Source of the DNA: Pedobacter foliorum
GTDB lineage: Bacteria > Bacteroidota > Bacteroidia > Sphingobacteriales > Sphingobacteriaceae
DNA length: 64,000 nucleotides
Assembly: GCF_013266735.1 (NCBI RefSeq)
Contig: NZ_JABSNU010000003.1
Span: 558,001 to 622,000, forward strand
Direction of reading: 5' to 3'
Each line of letters opens with the position of its first letter. Position 1 is the first letter of the stretch. This document shows, one piece after another, positions 8,996 to 18,626 of the stretch. The translations under genes were made by a program, and so were the position numbers. Under the pieces are notes generated by a model. It saw only the letters and a list, made by a program, of their open reading frames with translations, ran no database searches and was not told the DNA's origin.

Positions 8996-9838
8996 CTAAT
9001 TATTTGTTTTTCGAAATTCTTGCGGACTAACTCCGGTGTTTTTTCTGAAAAATCTGGAGAAATATGAGGTGTCATTAAAGCCAAGAGCGTAAGCAATCTC
9101 TTTAATATCGAGGTTGGTCAGCGTAAGCATTCGTTTGGCTTCGAGTAAAATACGTTCCCGAATATAGTCTCCTGTGGTTATTCCAGATTTCTTTCTGCAA
9201 ATCTGGTTGAGGTAATTGGGTGTAACATGCAATTCATCGGCATAAAAGGACACTTCACTATGCACCATGTAGTGCTGATCTAGAAGTGTAAGGAAGGAGT
9301 TAATCAGACGATTGTCGGTAGCTGTGTCTTGCAGGTTAAAACTGTGCGAATACCATCGTTTTAATAAAATTAAAACCAGCTGTAATCTGGTTTGCAGTAA
9401 TTCTGTTTGGAATTGTGCTGTGGTAGACATCTCTTTTAATATCTGCTCAAATTCTAGCGTTAAGGTTTGGTATTGATCGTTTTCGAGAGTAAGAACCGGG
9501 AAAGCTGAGAGATTAAAATAAGGCAATCGCTGACTACCTGCTGTCAAGAATTTTTGTGAAAACATCAATTGATAGCCGGAAGTGTTTCCTGCAAGATCCC
9601 ATTGATGTGCCTGACCGGGAGCAAGAAAAAATACCATCTTTTCGCTCACGCTATGCTCTCTAAAATCTATAGTATGCGTTCCGCTACCTTGTCCTATAAT
9701 TAGCAGCATATAGAAATCATGCTTATGCGCATGAGGAATATGAGGCATGTTAATGGGATCATGACGCAACAATTTAAAGTCCTCTCCGGTATAAGGGAGG
9801 TTGAAGATCTGCTCAATGCCAACAGTAGGTAATAACAT
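8996..9838 (-). CDS. AraC-family transcriptional regulator
   Basis: 280 aa. The N-terminal half is a cupin-like sensor domain (HIPHAHKHDFYMLLII near residue 35). The C-terminal 100 residues carry two helix-turn-helix units with the AraC signature IAYALGFNDTSYFSRFFRK and the ending GVSPQEFRK. The effector is unknown. A TAAATTTG box (9852-9845) lies 6 nt before the ATG but has no good -33 partner. It is downstream of the alpha-2-macroglobulin gene on the same strand. Confidence 0.9.
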   Translation of the reverse strand: MLLPTVGIEQIFNLPYTGEDFKLLRHDPINMPHIPHAHKHDFYMLLIIGQGSGTHTIDFREHSVSEKMVFFLAPGQAHQWDLAGNTSGYQLMFSQKFLTAGSQRLPYFNLSAFPVLTLENDQYQTLTLEFEQILKEMSTTAQFQTELLQTRLQLVLILLKRWYSHSFNLQDTATDNRLINSFLTLLDQHYMVHSEVSFYADELHVTPNYLNQICRKKSGITTGDYIRERILLEAKRMLTLTNLDIKEIAYALGFNDTSYFSRFFRKNTGVSPQEFRKTNN

Positions 9839-9855
9839 ATCCTACAAATTTAGCA

Positions 9856-12800
9856 TTATAAAGGTTTTACTGTTACACGAATACCTTCTGAATGTGTACT
9901 AAATTCCGGAGCGTACATAGATTGCAACGTTGTTATCCCATTAGAAAAATTCCCTGCCTGACTTACCCTTAATTCATACTCAAATACATAAACCCCTTTA
10001 CGCATGTAATCCATAAAGAAATTGGTTGAGGCATCTTTGGTACTTTCATAATACCCTAAACCATCCTGATATTTGTATTGAGAGATTACATTTACAGGCT
10101 CAAAACCAGACGATCGCATGTCCTTTAGGTGAATGTATTCCATGTCACGGTCTGCACTGATCTCTATCCTTACTTTTACTAAATCTCCTGTTTGTAGTAT
10201 GATTGATGTATTTAATGGGGCAAGCTGATCACCATTTGCAGTTCGACGCTTTAAAAACAATTGTTTTTTAATCTTTACGCCTGTTTCGCTTGGTGTAATT
10301 TTATCCAGTTGCTCAAAGTACTGCCAGTATACGCCTCCCCAGGCAATTGAATTGTTATTATTTGTGATTTCAATTTTACCCATTTCAGGCTTAACCTTAG
10401 GGCCGGCAATACTTACCTTTTGATAACCTGTACCAGCTTCTTTCTTTGGCTCAGCTATGCCAAGCTGCTCAAAGGATTTATCGCCTATTAGAATTTTCGA
10501 TTCACCCGTTTCTTCAAGTAAATTATGGCCTTGCATTAATAGGGCATAGCATGCTGCAGTAGTTGCTTTAGTGGTTTTCCAATCATTTGTTTGCTTGTTT
10601 TTAAGCAACCAGATTTTCATTTCTTCCACTGATTTAATGTCTGAAGCTACTTCGTTAAACACCTCGATTAGTAATGCCTGTGTTTCTATTGGACTCTGAT
10701 ACCACCACCAGCCTCTGGTATTGCTGCTCCAGAACATTCCCATTTCATCACTCTGTTGACTTCGGTCTTTTAATGAGTTAACTATTTTTAACGCCTCGGC
10801 ATGATTTCCATTTCGGTGTAATACAAGCGCAGAAAGACCTTGCTGGTAAATCCCCATTTTTGGCCACTCTTTAGAGATGTTTTTCAGATAATAATCTAAG
10901 GCCTTGTTGAAGTTGATATTGGTGTTAATCTGTTTACTATAACTGCGTGCATACAGGTAGTGCAGCGGTAAATAGTCGGCAGTAGTTTTTGATTGGCTCG
11001 CAGTATAATCTTTAGTGAACTCCCCATCTAAGTAAATGATAGCCTTATTCAGCATTGAGTTAAACTCAGGGTAGTTTTGTTCATCAGTAAGCTTAAGGAA
11101 TTTTAGTTGTGCCATCCCCAAAACAATCTGCTGGGTGATGTACCTGTTTTCCCTCATGCCACTAAACCAAGGGAACGAACCATTTGGATACTGCATTTTT
11201 TGCAGCTTTTCAAAATTGCTTTTGAGCTCATTGCTCATGCGCGCTAAATTGAATAATGCAGACAAGCGTTTTTTTCTCTCTTGCTCATTGTTGGCATTTC
11301 TTACCCAAGGCGTTTCTTCAAGTAATATTGATTTTAGTTCCGGATTTTTTTCAAGATTTGAGGATAGTGCATCGCTCTCCGGCAGTTGCCATTGATCAAA
11401 TACCTGCTTTATCTTCGGTGAGCTGTTAATTATTCCCGAAGCAAAACTATTGGCATAAAACCTACTAAAAGTTTGCTCTGCACATTCATACGGGTATTCC
11501 ATTAAATAGGGTAATGCCTGAACGGCATACCATGCCGGGTTAGAAGTATATTCAAGTGTCAGCGCCTGATTTCGCATCGTAGTTGACTTTCCAGACTCCA
11601 ATAGCTTTTCCATCTTAAATGTTTTAGTGGTATTTCCACGAACATTTAAGGGCATTGTTTCGGTAATCAGGATCGAGTTAGTTAAAACCGGGATAATCAT
11701 TTCTTCTCCATCACTAAATTTCCCCGATTCTGCAACTACTTTATAACCGAGAGCACTTATTCCTCTGGGGATAATTAAAGTCCATTTAATCGCTTCGCTG
11801 CCTTTATCTTTCAGATCAAATTTCTGAGTTGCAGTAGTGTTCGCCGCAAAGATTTGTATGATGTTTCCTGTTAGCGCATCAGATAACTCCAATGCAGCTT
11901 TACCTTTAAGTTTTTTGCCTGATAGGTTGTTCAGCTTAGCACTGAATAAAATGGTATCCCCTTCGCGGAAAAAACGAGGAGCATTAGCAGAAATGGATAG
12001 TTGTTTTTGAGTAATCAGTTCTCTACTAATCCTTGCCGTTTTGAGATCTTTGGTATGAGCAAAACCCATCATTTTATACCGCGTAAGAGATTGGGGAATG
12101 GTGAATTCAATATCAATCTCTCCTGATTCGTTAGTATGTAACTGAGGGTAGAAAAAAGCACTTTCATTGAAATTTGTTCGGGTTACAATGTTGGCTAGTT
12201 TGCTGCTTATTCCTGCCACTTTAGGTGCGCTCTGTATATTTAATCCGGCAACCTTTCCTTGTAGTAGCTGTTCTACATTGGAAACGGGGACATCCTGCAC
12301 TTCCTTTCCTGATACAATCATTATAGAGCCTGTTGTTGCCTCTCTCGTTCTTTTTTGATAGCCTCTAATTACAACTTCCTCTAGATTTTTTTTGTCCTCC
12401 CTTAAAGAAACATCCATTCTTCGGGTGGCTGTTATCTTTGTTGAATGCTTGAAAAAGCCTGGGGTATTGAAATTCAATACCTCTCCTGGTTTGGCGTTTA
12501 GCGCATATATTCCGTACTTATCTGTTGAGGTCATTCTTTTTCCGGATATCTTAACCTGCACACCCGGAATAGGGAGCCCTTGGTCGTCTTTTACAATTCC
12601 ATAAACTAGATTTCCCTTTTTCAACAAAGCAATCCGTTTTTCAGATGCCAATATATCGGCATTTATCTTTTTAAGATTGACGTATTGCACGAAGTTATTA
12701 AAGTAGCTCTTGTCGTATTCATTGAATTGAAAGCCGAACAAATTAAGCTGTTCATACTTGCGATCTGTAATCCCGCCGTAATATTGATTTCTACGTAAAA

Positions 12801-15800
12801 ACCACACATCATTACCACGACTCACTTTATTGAGACCTGAATTCCAGTTAAAACTATAATAGGTGTAATAATCATTATAAATGTTTTGCCAGCTCATCGG
12901 TTTAAGCTCATCAAGCGAGGCATCATACAAGGTCGCAACAAGTTCTGCCATTTGTTTCTCTCCGGCCTTATTACTGATTTTTAGCTTCCATGTTTCTTTT
13001 TCGCCCGGTTCTAACTTGTTCCTAAAGCTTAGAAATTTGATTTCCAATTGTTTTGCCTCATTTACCACAGTTACAATTTGTTGAGAGCTGTAGCTTACGC
13101 CGTTTTGAGTCATGGTAAACTGAACTGCAAAAGTGCCTTCGTAGTTTGGGTTGGGAGCTATATTTACGATGCTTTGTTTTGGCGATCCTTTAATCCAGAA
13201 CTTCTCACTAATTTTCCCTCTATAATTTGTCTCATAATATATTGAAGCGCGGGCATTTAATGCCGCAACTCTAAATACAGCACTTTCATCAGGATTTATA
13301 ATTGTCTTTTCCGATACTAGCCATTCGTCCATGGTTTGGATGGTATCAAGAGAGTTACCAAAGATTCTAATTACCCTCTCTATGTTGATGGTGTCATTAT
13401 CCGAATTCTTAGCTGTAAACAAAGCTTTATAGTATCCGGGCTTTAAATCGTTGTTATTTAAACTTATTGCCCCCACACCAAGCTCGGCGTTTATATTCTG
13501 ATCACCATTTGTTTTAACAGACTTCCAGTTTGCCGGATTACTATCACCTCCATAATCCTCATTTGGGAAGTTTTTGATAAACTCTTCCTTACTTAAAGCA
13601 TATTTTTCCGGGGTTTTAAAAGAAAAGCTTTTAGTGGCTAAACGGCCAGGATATTGAAGTTGGTACCACTGTACCTTAAGGGATGATTTTATGGGTTGAT
13701 TATTCAGGTTGTTTATGCTGAAACGAATACTATCAGTTTTGTTGTTTGAAAAGATTCGTTCAGGTAAATTCAAATTTAACCGGATGTCTTTTTTGCCTGC
13801 ATAAATGGTTGTATTAGCAGATCTTGTTTCTCCATTGATGTCGGTAACATCGGCATTTATCTCATAATTGATAATTTGGCTTTTGTCTTCTTCGCTTGTC
13901 GCAAAAAACTTAATGCTAAAGGTACCATCGGGGTTAGTTTTAGTGGTTCCATCAGATATTGAGTCGCCATTATTCTCAACTCTATATTTCACGGTAGCAC
14001 CTCCAATAGTATAGGCAGAAAATGCCATCGCTTTGCCTTTAACTGTAATTGTATCATTAAATTTATACCGCTCAGTGGGTTTGTCAAAGATTACTTGAAA
14101 AGTAGGCCTTTTGTATTCTTCAACTTGTACTTCTACTTGCCCATATTTTGTGCTAATATTCATCTGGCCGTTTAGTTTTCCCATAGGGATATCAAAAGAG
14201 CCCTGAAAAGTACCGTATTCGTTTGTTTTTAAGTTAACAGTCTTAATGTCTTCGTTGTTTACATCACTGAAAACAACTTCCATATCTTCATTAGGTAGGA
14301 TTTTGTTTTTGCCATCAAATTCCTCGAGGAATAGTCCCTTATAATATACAATTTGACCAGGACGATAAATCGGGCGATCAGTAAAAAGCACTACTCGCTT
14401 AGTGGGTGTCTTCTCTCCGTAGTTGTAAGAGTTCACCCCAATATTAACGGTATCAGTATTTAATGTAGCGGTAGCCCAATTTATACGTAGAGATTGATTG
14501 GAAGCGGCAAAACCATTGATGTCTGTTTTAAGAGGAGGCAACATATTCTCCTCCCCAGGGTAGCGGTATTGATGTTCCTGTATGCTCACATCTTTTAAAG
14601 GTTCACCACTAGTGCTGTTTACAACCGCATATTGTCGGGTGTGATCAGCTAAAAATCTTGTGCTGAAGTGCATTCCCGATACAGTGAAAATTGCTAAATT
14701 ACTTACTAAATTATCAGGTATAGTATCCTTAATATTCTCATTATGAGTAATTAATAAATATTTCCCTATTGGTAAACCATCAATCTTATCAACTATGTTA
14801 TGGTTTTTATGGTCGGCAGTAGATGGCAGATCAACGTTCCATGACTTAATTTCTTTATGTGTTTTTAAGAAACTTAAATATTCGGTTGTATCTCTAAAGT
14901 TCTGCGTGTTTTCAGCTAGACTTGCAGTAATTTTGTATAGCCTCAAGGTTGTTCGGTCAACATTTTGATAGCTGTATTCAATTAGCATTGGCGCATTCGG
15001 CTGTGCGTATTCTTTTAGCTGAATTGACAATGATTTTGCTTTAATTTGCTTAATTAAATTAGTTGCGTTAATAGCGCCATTGCTCTTAGGGTATACCCTT
15101 ATTGCTTCCTCTGCCAGTTTAACGGCATTAACTAAATTTAATTTCTCTTCGCCATTTTTAGAGAAACCATTTCTGAAAAGCAGTGCTTGCTCATAAAGTA
15201 TATCCGAATAGATTTCAGTTTCTTTGGCTTTATCCAATAACTGCTGAAGCGCATCGAAATACGAAGTGCCGATACCTTCTTTTATGGATCTTTGATAAAC
15301 AAATTTTATCCGCTTAAGGTCTAAATCAACCATAGCCGCAGTATTCTTTTGGCTACTATGAAATTTTAAAAGATTTTGGAAAATTATGAAAGCTTTTTGC
15401 TTGGTTGAAGTGCTATCTCCCGTTGGTAAAGATTCTTCAATAAAACTTTTGGTATCGGTAAATAGGTTAGCCCTTAAACTTATAGGGTTAATTGGTGGAG
15501 TAACTAAATCAATTTGCGTATTGCTAAAAGTAGATAAGGCGCGATGAGCCAAAAGATCGTAAAGTGTAGGCCGTAGATAGCGTGTTGTACTATCTCCGTT
15601 AAGGAGTGTAGTAAAAATATCGATTTTAGTATTCTGTAATAAACTAGCTTCAGCGATGGAAGCCATATAGGTATTTCCAGTCTCATCGATTAGTTTTTTT
15701 ACCGACCAGGTCTGTATGTCATTTCCTGTTTCGGCCTCTATGGATGTTCTCTGGCTTATTCTATAAACATTTTGAAGATAATAGTTCCAATAGCTTTCAG

Positions 15801-16146
15801 CGAGTAGCGATTGAAGTATGCTCTTCTCCGGCTGTTTGGCCACCAGAATATCTTGTTTTAAATCAGCGTTAAGCTTAGCAAGATTCGTTGGGTCGAGATA
15901 ATGCTGAAAAAGGATTCTGTAAATAACCGACTTAATTAGAGCAACTGTGTTCCCCTCTTTTCTTGCCTTAGCGTTTAAATCATTAACAAGAAAAAGCGCA
16001 CTTTTTACATTTTGGTTTGAAGCGAGTGAATCAGCCTTGTTAAAAGTTTTTTCGTACCCAACCAGATTGCCCTGTTGCGAAAAAACATTGGTGAAAGTAA
16101 AAATGCAACAAGCAAATACTAGTGCTAAACGTAGAGCGGTTTTCAT
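9856..16146 (-). CDS. Giant alpha-2-macroglobulin-like protein with an internal regulatory/plug module
   Basis: 2096 aa from the ATG at 16146; the frame also opens at a TTG two codons upstream. A signal peptide (VFSQ) comes first. An MG2 motif TDRPIYRPGQIVYYKG lies near residue 590. Around residues 1177-1310 an insert looks like a carboxypeptidase-regulatory beta-sandwich (PGVQVKISGKRM) followed by a TonB-plug-like segment (VPVSNVEQLLQGKVAGLNI). The A2M domain and terpenoid-cyclase-like helical region follow, with the thioester-type motif YECAEQTF near residue 1555 (CxEQ intact). Such proteins trap proteases covalently at the envelope; the role of the plug-like insert is unknown. AraC lies 17 nt downstream. 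Confidence 0.9.
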   Translation of the reverse strand: MKTALRLALVFACCIFTFTNVFSQQGNLVGYEKTFNKADSLASNQNVKSALFLVNDLNAKARKEGNTVALIKSVIYRILFQHYLDPTNLAKLNADLKQDILVAKQPEKSILQSLLAESYWNYYLQNVYRISQRTSIEAETGNDIQTWSVKKLIDETGNTYMASIAEASLLQNTKIDIFTTLLNGDSTTRYLRPTLYDLLAHRALSTFSNTQIDLVTPPINPISLRANLFTDTKSFIEESLPTGDSTSTKQKAFIIFQNLLKFHSSQKNTAAMVDLDLKRIKFVYQRSIKEGIGTSYFDALQQLLDKAKETEIYSDILYEQALLFRNGFSKNGEEKLNLVNAVKLAEEAIRVYPKSNGAINATNLIKQIKAKSLSIQLKEYAQPNAPMLIEYSYQNVDRTTLRLYKITASLAENTQNFRDTTEYLSFLKTHKEIKSWNVDLPSTADHKNHNIVDKIDGLPIGKYLLITHNENIKDTIPDNLVSNLAIFTVSGMHFSTRFLADHTRQYAVVNSTSGEPLKDVSIQEHQYRYPGEENMLPPLKTDINGFAASNQSLRINWATATLNTDTVNIGVNSYNYGEKTPTKRVVLFTDRPIYRPGQIVYYKGLFLEEFDGKNKILPNEDMEVVFSDVNNEDIKTVNLKTNEYGTFQGSFDIPMGKLNGQMNISTKYGQVEVQVEEYKRPTFQVIFDKPTERYKFNDTITVKGKAMAFSAYTIGGATVKYRVENNGDSISDGTTKTNPDGTFSIKFFATSEEDKSQIINYEINADVTDINGETRSANTTIYAGKKDIRLNLNLPERIFSNNKTDSIRFSINNLNNQPIKSSLKVQWYQLQYPGRLATKSFSFKTPEKYALSKEEFIKNFPNEDYGGDSNPANWKSVKTNGDQNINAELGVGAISLNNNDLKPGYYKALFTAKNSDNDTINIERVIRIFGNSLDTIQTMDEWLVSEKTIINPDESAVFRVAALNARASIYYETNYRGKISEKFWIKGSPKQSIVNIAPNPNYEGTFAVQFTMTQNGVSYSSQQIVTVVNEAKQLEIKFLSFRNKLEPGEKETWKLKISNKAGEKQMAELVATLYDASLDELKPMSWQNIYNDYYTYYSFNWNSGLNKVSRGNDVWFLRRNQYYGGITDRKYEQLNLFGFQFNEYDKSYFNNFVQYVNLKKINADILASEKRIALLKKGNLVYGIVKDDQGLPIPGVQVKISGKRMTSTDKYGIYALNAKPGEVLNFNTPGFFKHSTKITATRRMDVSLREDKKNLEEVVIRGYQKRTREATTGSIMIVSGKEVQDVPVSNVEQLLQGKVAGLNIQSAPKVAGISSKLANIVTRTNFNESAFFYPQLHTNESGEIDIEFTIPQSLTRYKMMGFAHTKDLKTARISRELITQKQLSISANAPRFFREGDTILFSAKLNNLSGKKLKGKAALELSDALTGNIIQIFAANTTATQKFDLKDKGSEAIKWTLIIPRGISALGYKVVAESGKFSDGEEMIIPVLTNSILITETMPLNVRGNTTKTFKMEKLLESGKSTTMRNQALTLEYTSNPAWYAVQALPYLMEYPYECAEQTFSRFYANSFASGIINSSPKIKQVFDQWQLPESDALSSNLEKNPELKSILLEETPWVRNANNEQERKKRLSALFNLARMSNELKSNFEKLQKMQYPNGSFPWFSGMRENRYITQQIVLGMAQLKFLKLTDEQNYPEFNSMLNKAIIYLDGEFTKDYTASQSKTTADYLPLHYLYARSYSKQINTNINFNKALDYYLKNISKEWPKMGIYQQGLSALVLHRNGNHAEALKIVNSLKDRSQQSDEMGMFWSSNTRGWWWYQSPIETQALLIEVFNEVASDIKSVEEMKIWLLKNKQTNDWKTTKATTAACYALLMQGHNLLEETGESKILIGDKSFEQLGIAEPKKEAGTGYQKVSIAGPKVKPEMGKIEITNNNNSIAWGGVYWQYFEQLDKITPSETGVKIKKQLFLKRRTANGDQLAPLNTSIILQTGDLVKVRIEISADRDMEYIHLKDMRSSGFEPVNVISQYKYQDGLGYYESTKDASTNFFMDYMRKGVYVFEYELRVSQAGNFSNGITTLQSMYAPEFSTHSEGIRVTVKPL

Positions 16147-16197
16147 AAGCAATAATTTACAGAAGGATGGAATTTGATGTCAAATTCCATAAGCAAC

Positions 16198-16659
16198 TTA
16201 CTTCACCTTTACGTAGGTCTCAACAATTTCGTGATTAACATTAAGGCTATCTATTTTTTCAATTCCACGTTGTACCAAGGTGTCGTTTTTTATATTTACC
16301 GTAAAACTGAACTTCAAATCTTCCCAGTCTCTGTAACTGCAGTATTGTAGATGTTCTTCGTATTTATCTCCGTTTAAAGTATAGGTGCCACTGCCTGCAT
16401 CAAAAACAGCATTTTTTCCTTTGCCTTTACTAATGTCGTGCTTGAAGAAAGAGAAATGAGTATCATTAAACTGCTTAATCATTTCCTGGTTTTCAACTGG
16501 GAAAGAACTTACGGTATCTCCTTTTGTTATAGTTTTTGCTGATATAAGCTTCCAAGTTCCGTTTATAGGCTGCTCTGATGTGGCTTTTTTTGTTTCTGTT
16601 TGACTGGTACAAGACGCCAATGCAAGCGCAGAAAAGGCTAATACTGATAGTAGTTTCAT
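16198..16659 (-). CDS. Small lipocalin-like lipoprotein
   Basis: 153 aa. The lipoprotein signal ends LASC at about residue 16. The mature part begins with INGTWKLISA and alternates beta strands to the end, as in small lipocalin-like Bacteroidota lipoproteins. No catalytic motif is visible and the ligand is unknown. It lies 51 nt upstream of the alpha-2-macroglobulin gene on the same strand. Confidence 0.6.
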   Translation of the reverse strand: MKLLSVLAFSALALASCTSQTETKKATSEQPINGTWKLISAKTITKGDTVSSFPVENQEMIKQFNDTHFSFFKHDISKGKGKNAVFDAGSGTYTLNGDKYEEHLQYCSYRDWEDLKFSFTVNIKNDTLVQRGIEKIDSLNVNHEIVETYVKVK

Positions 16660-16783
16660 GTTTGATTTCGTTAATATTTATTTAAATATAAATAAATATT
16701 TTTACCACGGGTATTTTTAAAACCATCCTGTTTTTTACACTTTTTGAGAAAGTGTAGCTAACTAAAGCCTCCTAATTTTGCTG

Positions 16784-18034
16784 TTAGTTTAGCATCATAA
16801 GCATTGCATTTTCTTTTAATGTTTGCGCATCGGTATGTTGTATAAAGTATTCATCAGAAGTGAAGATGAAATCAATTTGCCCCTTAAAAAACGTGGTAAA
16901 TAGGGTAGTAGGGTTGCCAAAAGGAAAAATTGTAGATGGAGACTGTAACGATTCAACTTCCAGATCATTGTACCTTTCACTGATACTTACTTTTCCCATA
17001 TTTGATAATGTAAAATCATGTGTTCCTTTGTCGGCTTTGGCATATTGTGTCATTCTGGGCAATGAAGGTAAGAGGCATTCGCTATAGAGTAATACCGTAT
17101 TCACATTCATTTCGTCAATTTTTTTTGACAGCTCATCTTTAAATGCTTTAGCCTGACTCCAGAAATCCGTGGTTTTCTTTTTTGGTAGATCTAAACCAAC
17201 CATTGCCGGGAAAGCGAAAAGCATGTCGTTTTTAACGTCGGGAAGAAACTTTCGCATATCTACAGCGCAGTAAAGCCTGGAATTTGATTTAATGGTTTCA
17301 ATATCCTTAAAGCCTCTTAAAAATGCCACGCTTAAAGCGTCATGCACAGAAACTCCTTTCGATTTACATTTTTCAGCAATTAGTAACGATTCCTCTTTGC
17401 TCAATCTCCAATGCATAAAAAAAGGCTTTTCTCTTTTAATCTCTTTTTTGAAAGCCACAAGCAGTAAAACCACTTTTGCAACTTTAGAGAATAGTCGAAC
17501 CTTTAATTTGTTGGCTTTATTATCTCTTATCTCTGTTGGAATAAAGTTCTGAATTGAAGAAAAGGATTCATAAGTGCCTAATTCCTTTTCGGGTTGTCCC
17601 AGCAAGGTCAATGTTTCGTCCATAAGATTTAAAATGGACCTGCCATCGCAAATGCAATGGTGAGCAACAAAGATTAGGTCCGAAACATCGGCATCTTTTA
17701 TCCATGCCAATCTAAACAATGTACCGCCACTTGTGTCAAATGGTGCTAAGCATTCGGTAATAGATTCTTTTTCCCAATCATTGGATGCTTGGCGATTAAC
17801 TATACGAACTGAAATTTTCTGAATTGGGTTCTGCTTAACGAAATAGGAGATACGTGCTTCATCTTCCCAAACATTGGCACTCAATAGGGGATGTCTGGTT
17901 TGAATTTTTAAAAGCGCGGCATGTAAATCAGATTCCTTTATGGTTCCTTTAACGGTAACCGATGAGACAACGTTTACGGCTGTTTTACCGCCGGCATACA
18001 TTGTCCCTTCAATTAAAGATAGTTTTCTTTTCAT
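16784..18034 (-). CDS. Condensation-domain-type acyltransferase
   Basis: 416 aa, no signal peptide. The active-site motif HHCICDGRS fits HHxxxDG of the condensation/chloramphenicol-acetyltransferase superfamily, followed by the two-lobed layout and a late SNMGKVS motif. It resembles stand-alone condensation-like or alcohol-acetyltransferase-like enzymes that acylate an alcohol or amine from a thioester donor. No carrier protein or NRPS module is nearby, so the substrate is open. A hairpin ACACTTT/AAAGTGT (16737-16755) lies in the 124-bp gap downstream but lacks a U-tract on this strand. Confidence 0.75.
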   Translation of the reverse strand: MKRKLSLIEGTMYAGGKTAVNVVSSVTVKGTIKESDLHAALLKIQTRHPLLSANVWEDEARISYFVKQNPIQKISVRIVNRQASNDWEKESITECLAPFDTSGGTLFRLAWIKDADVSDLIFVAHHCICDGRSILNLMDETLTLLGQPEKELGTYESFSSIQNFIPTEIRDNKANKLKVRLFSKVAKVVLLLVAFKKEIKREKPFFMHWRLSKEESLLIAEKCKSKGVSVHDALSVAFLRGFKDIETIKSNSRLYCAVDMRKFLPDVKNDMLFAFPAMVGLDLPKKKTTDFWSQAKAFKDELSKKIDEMNVNTVLLYSECLLPSLPRMTQYAKADKGTHDFTLSNMGKVSISERYNDLEVESLQSPSTIFPFGNPTTLFTTFFKGQIDFIFTSDEYFIQHTDAQTLKENAMLMMLN

Positions 18035-18181
18035 CTTAACTATTTGCGTTATTGTTAGTAAAAGTACTAATTATGATACTAAATTAAATAGAGATGTTGG
18101 TTAATATATTTATAAACGCCCTATTAAGTTGTTTTTTGATTGTAACTGAAACCCGTAAATAAGCTAATATGTTGTATGAGT

Positions 18182-18248
18182 CAGTCCACGGTGAGTCCAC
18201 GTTTTTCTAGAAAAAAGGTGGACTAGGGGTGGTTTACAAAAACTCACC
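18182..18248. repeat. Nested inverted and direct repeats beside the Fic gene
   Basis: AGTCCACG occurs twice in direct order (18183-18190 and 18194-18201). GTCCAC (18195-18200) pairs with GTGGAC (18218-18223) around the perfect palindrome TTTTTCTAGAAAAA (18202-18215). Outside these, GGTGAGT (18190-18196) pairs with ACTCACC (18242-18248). The layout resembles a recombinase or regulator binding region, but no recombinase gene is present in the window. The rest of the gap 18035-18626 is AT-rich with only a weak ORF and the fic promoter. Confidence 0.5.
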
Positions 18249-18284
18249 AATGGTTACGTTTTGATATTTAATCTGGTGATCCCT

Positions 18285-18455
18285 ATGGTACGTTTGTCGA
18301 ACCAATTTATTGAAGATTTGGAAAAAATAGCCGCAATTATTAAGAAAGAAATTAGTGAAAGAATTGACTTAGAGACAGATTGTAACGAATTCAAAACAAG
18401 ATACAATACAGCGCGGTTAATTGAAACTGATGTGCGGGCTAAAAAAAGACTTTAA
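18285..18455 (+). CDS. Small hypothetical protein (doubtful)
   Basis: 56 codons from ATG (MVRLSNQFIEDLEKI), charged and helical, with no recognisable domain. The frame is open upstream to a TTG at 18261. No TAnnTTTG box or ribosome binding site precedes it. It may be a real accessory small protein, part of a degraded gene, or chance. Confidence 0.25.
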   Translation: MVRLSNQFIEDLEKIAAIIKKEISERIDLETDCNEFKTRYNTARLIETDVRAKKRL

Positions 18456-18526
18456 AGAGAAGCACTTTTCCTTAAAATGCTTCCGTCATTACAAGATTAA
18501 CATAACACAAGTATGAGAAAATAGGC

Positions 18527-18552
18527 TATTTTTGTAGTATTACAATACTACA
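18527..18552 (+). promoter_or_regulatory. fic promoter overlapping a palindromic operator candidate
   Basis: TATTTTTG (18527-18534) fits the TAnnTTTG -7 element. It runs into a perfect 9-bp inverted repeat, TGTAGTATT-AC-AATACTACA (18533-18552), which would sit on the transcription start. A bound protein there would block initiation. No clear -33 motif is seen. It lies about 75 nt before the fic ATG. Confidence 0.5.
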
Positions 18553-18626
18553 TTTGATGATTTACATACTGCAAGGTTAATTAATGTAGACAAAATAACA
18601 TCTCATTTAGCACACAAATGTAACTG

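Noticed and set aside
16737..16755. Hairpin ACACTTT/AAAGTGT as a terminator for the condensation gene
   Set aside because: The strand that is transcribed would have A, not U, after the stem.
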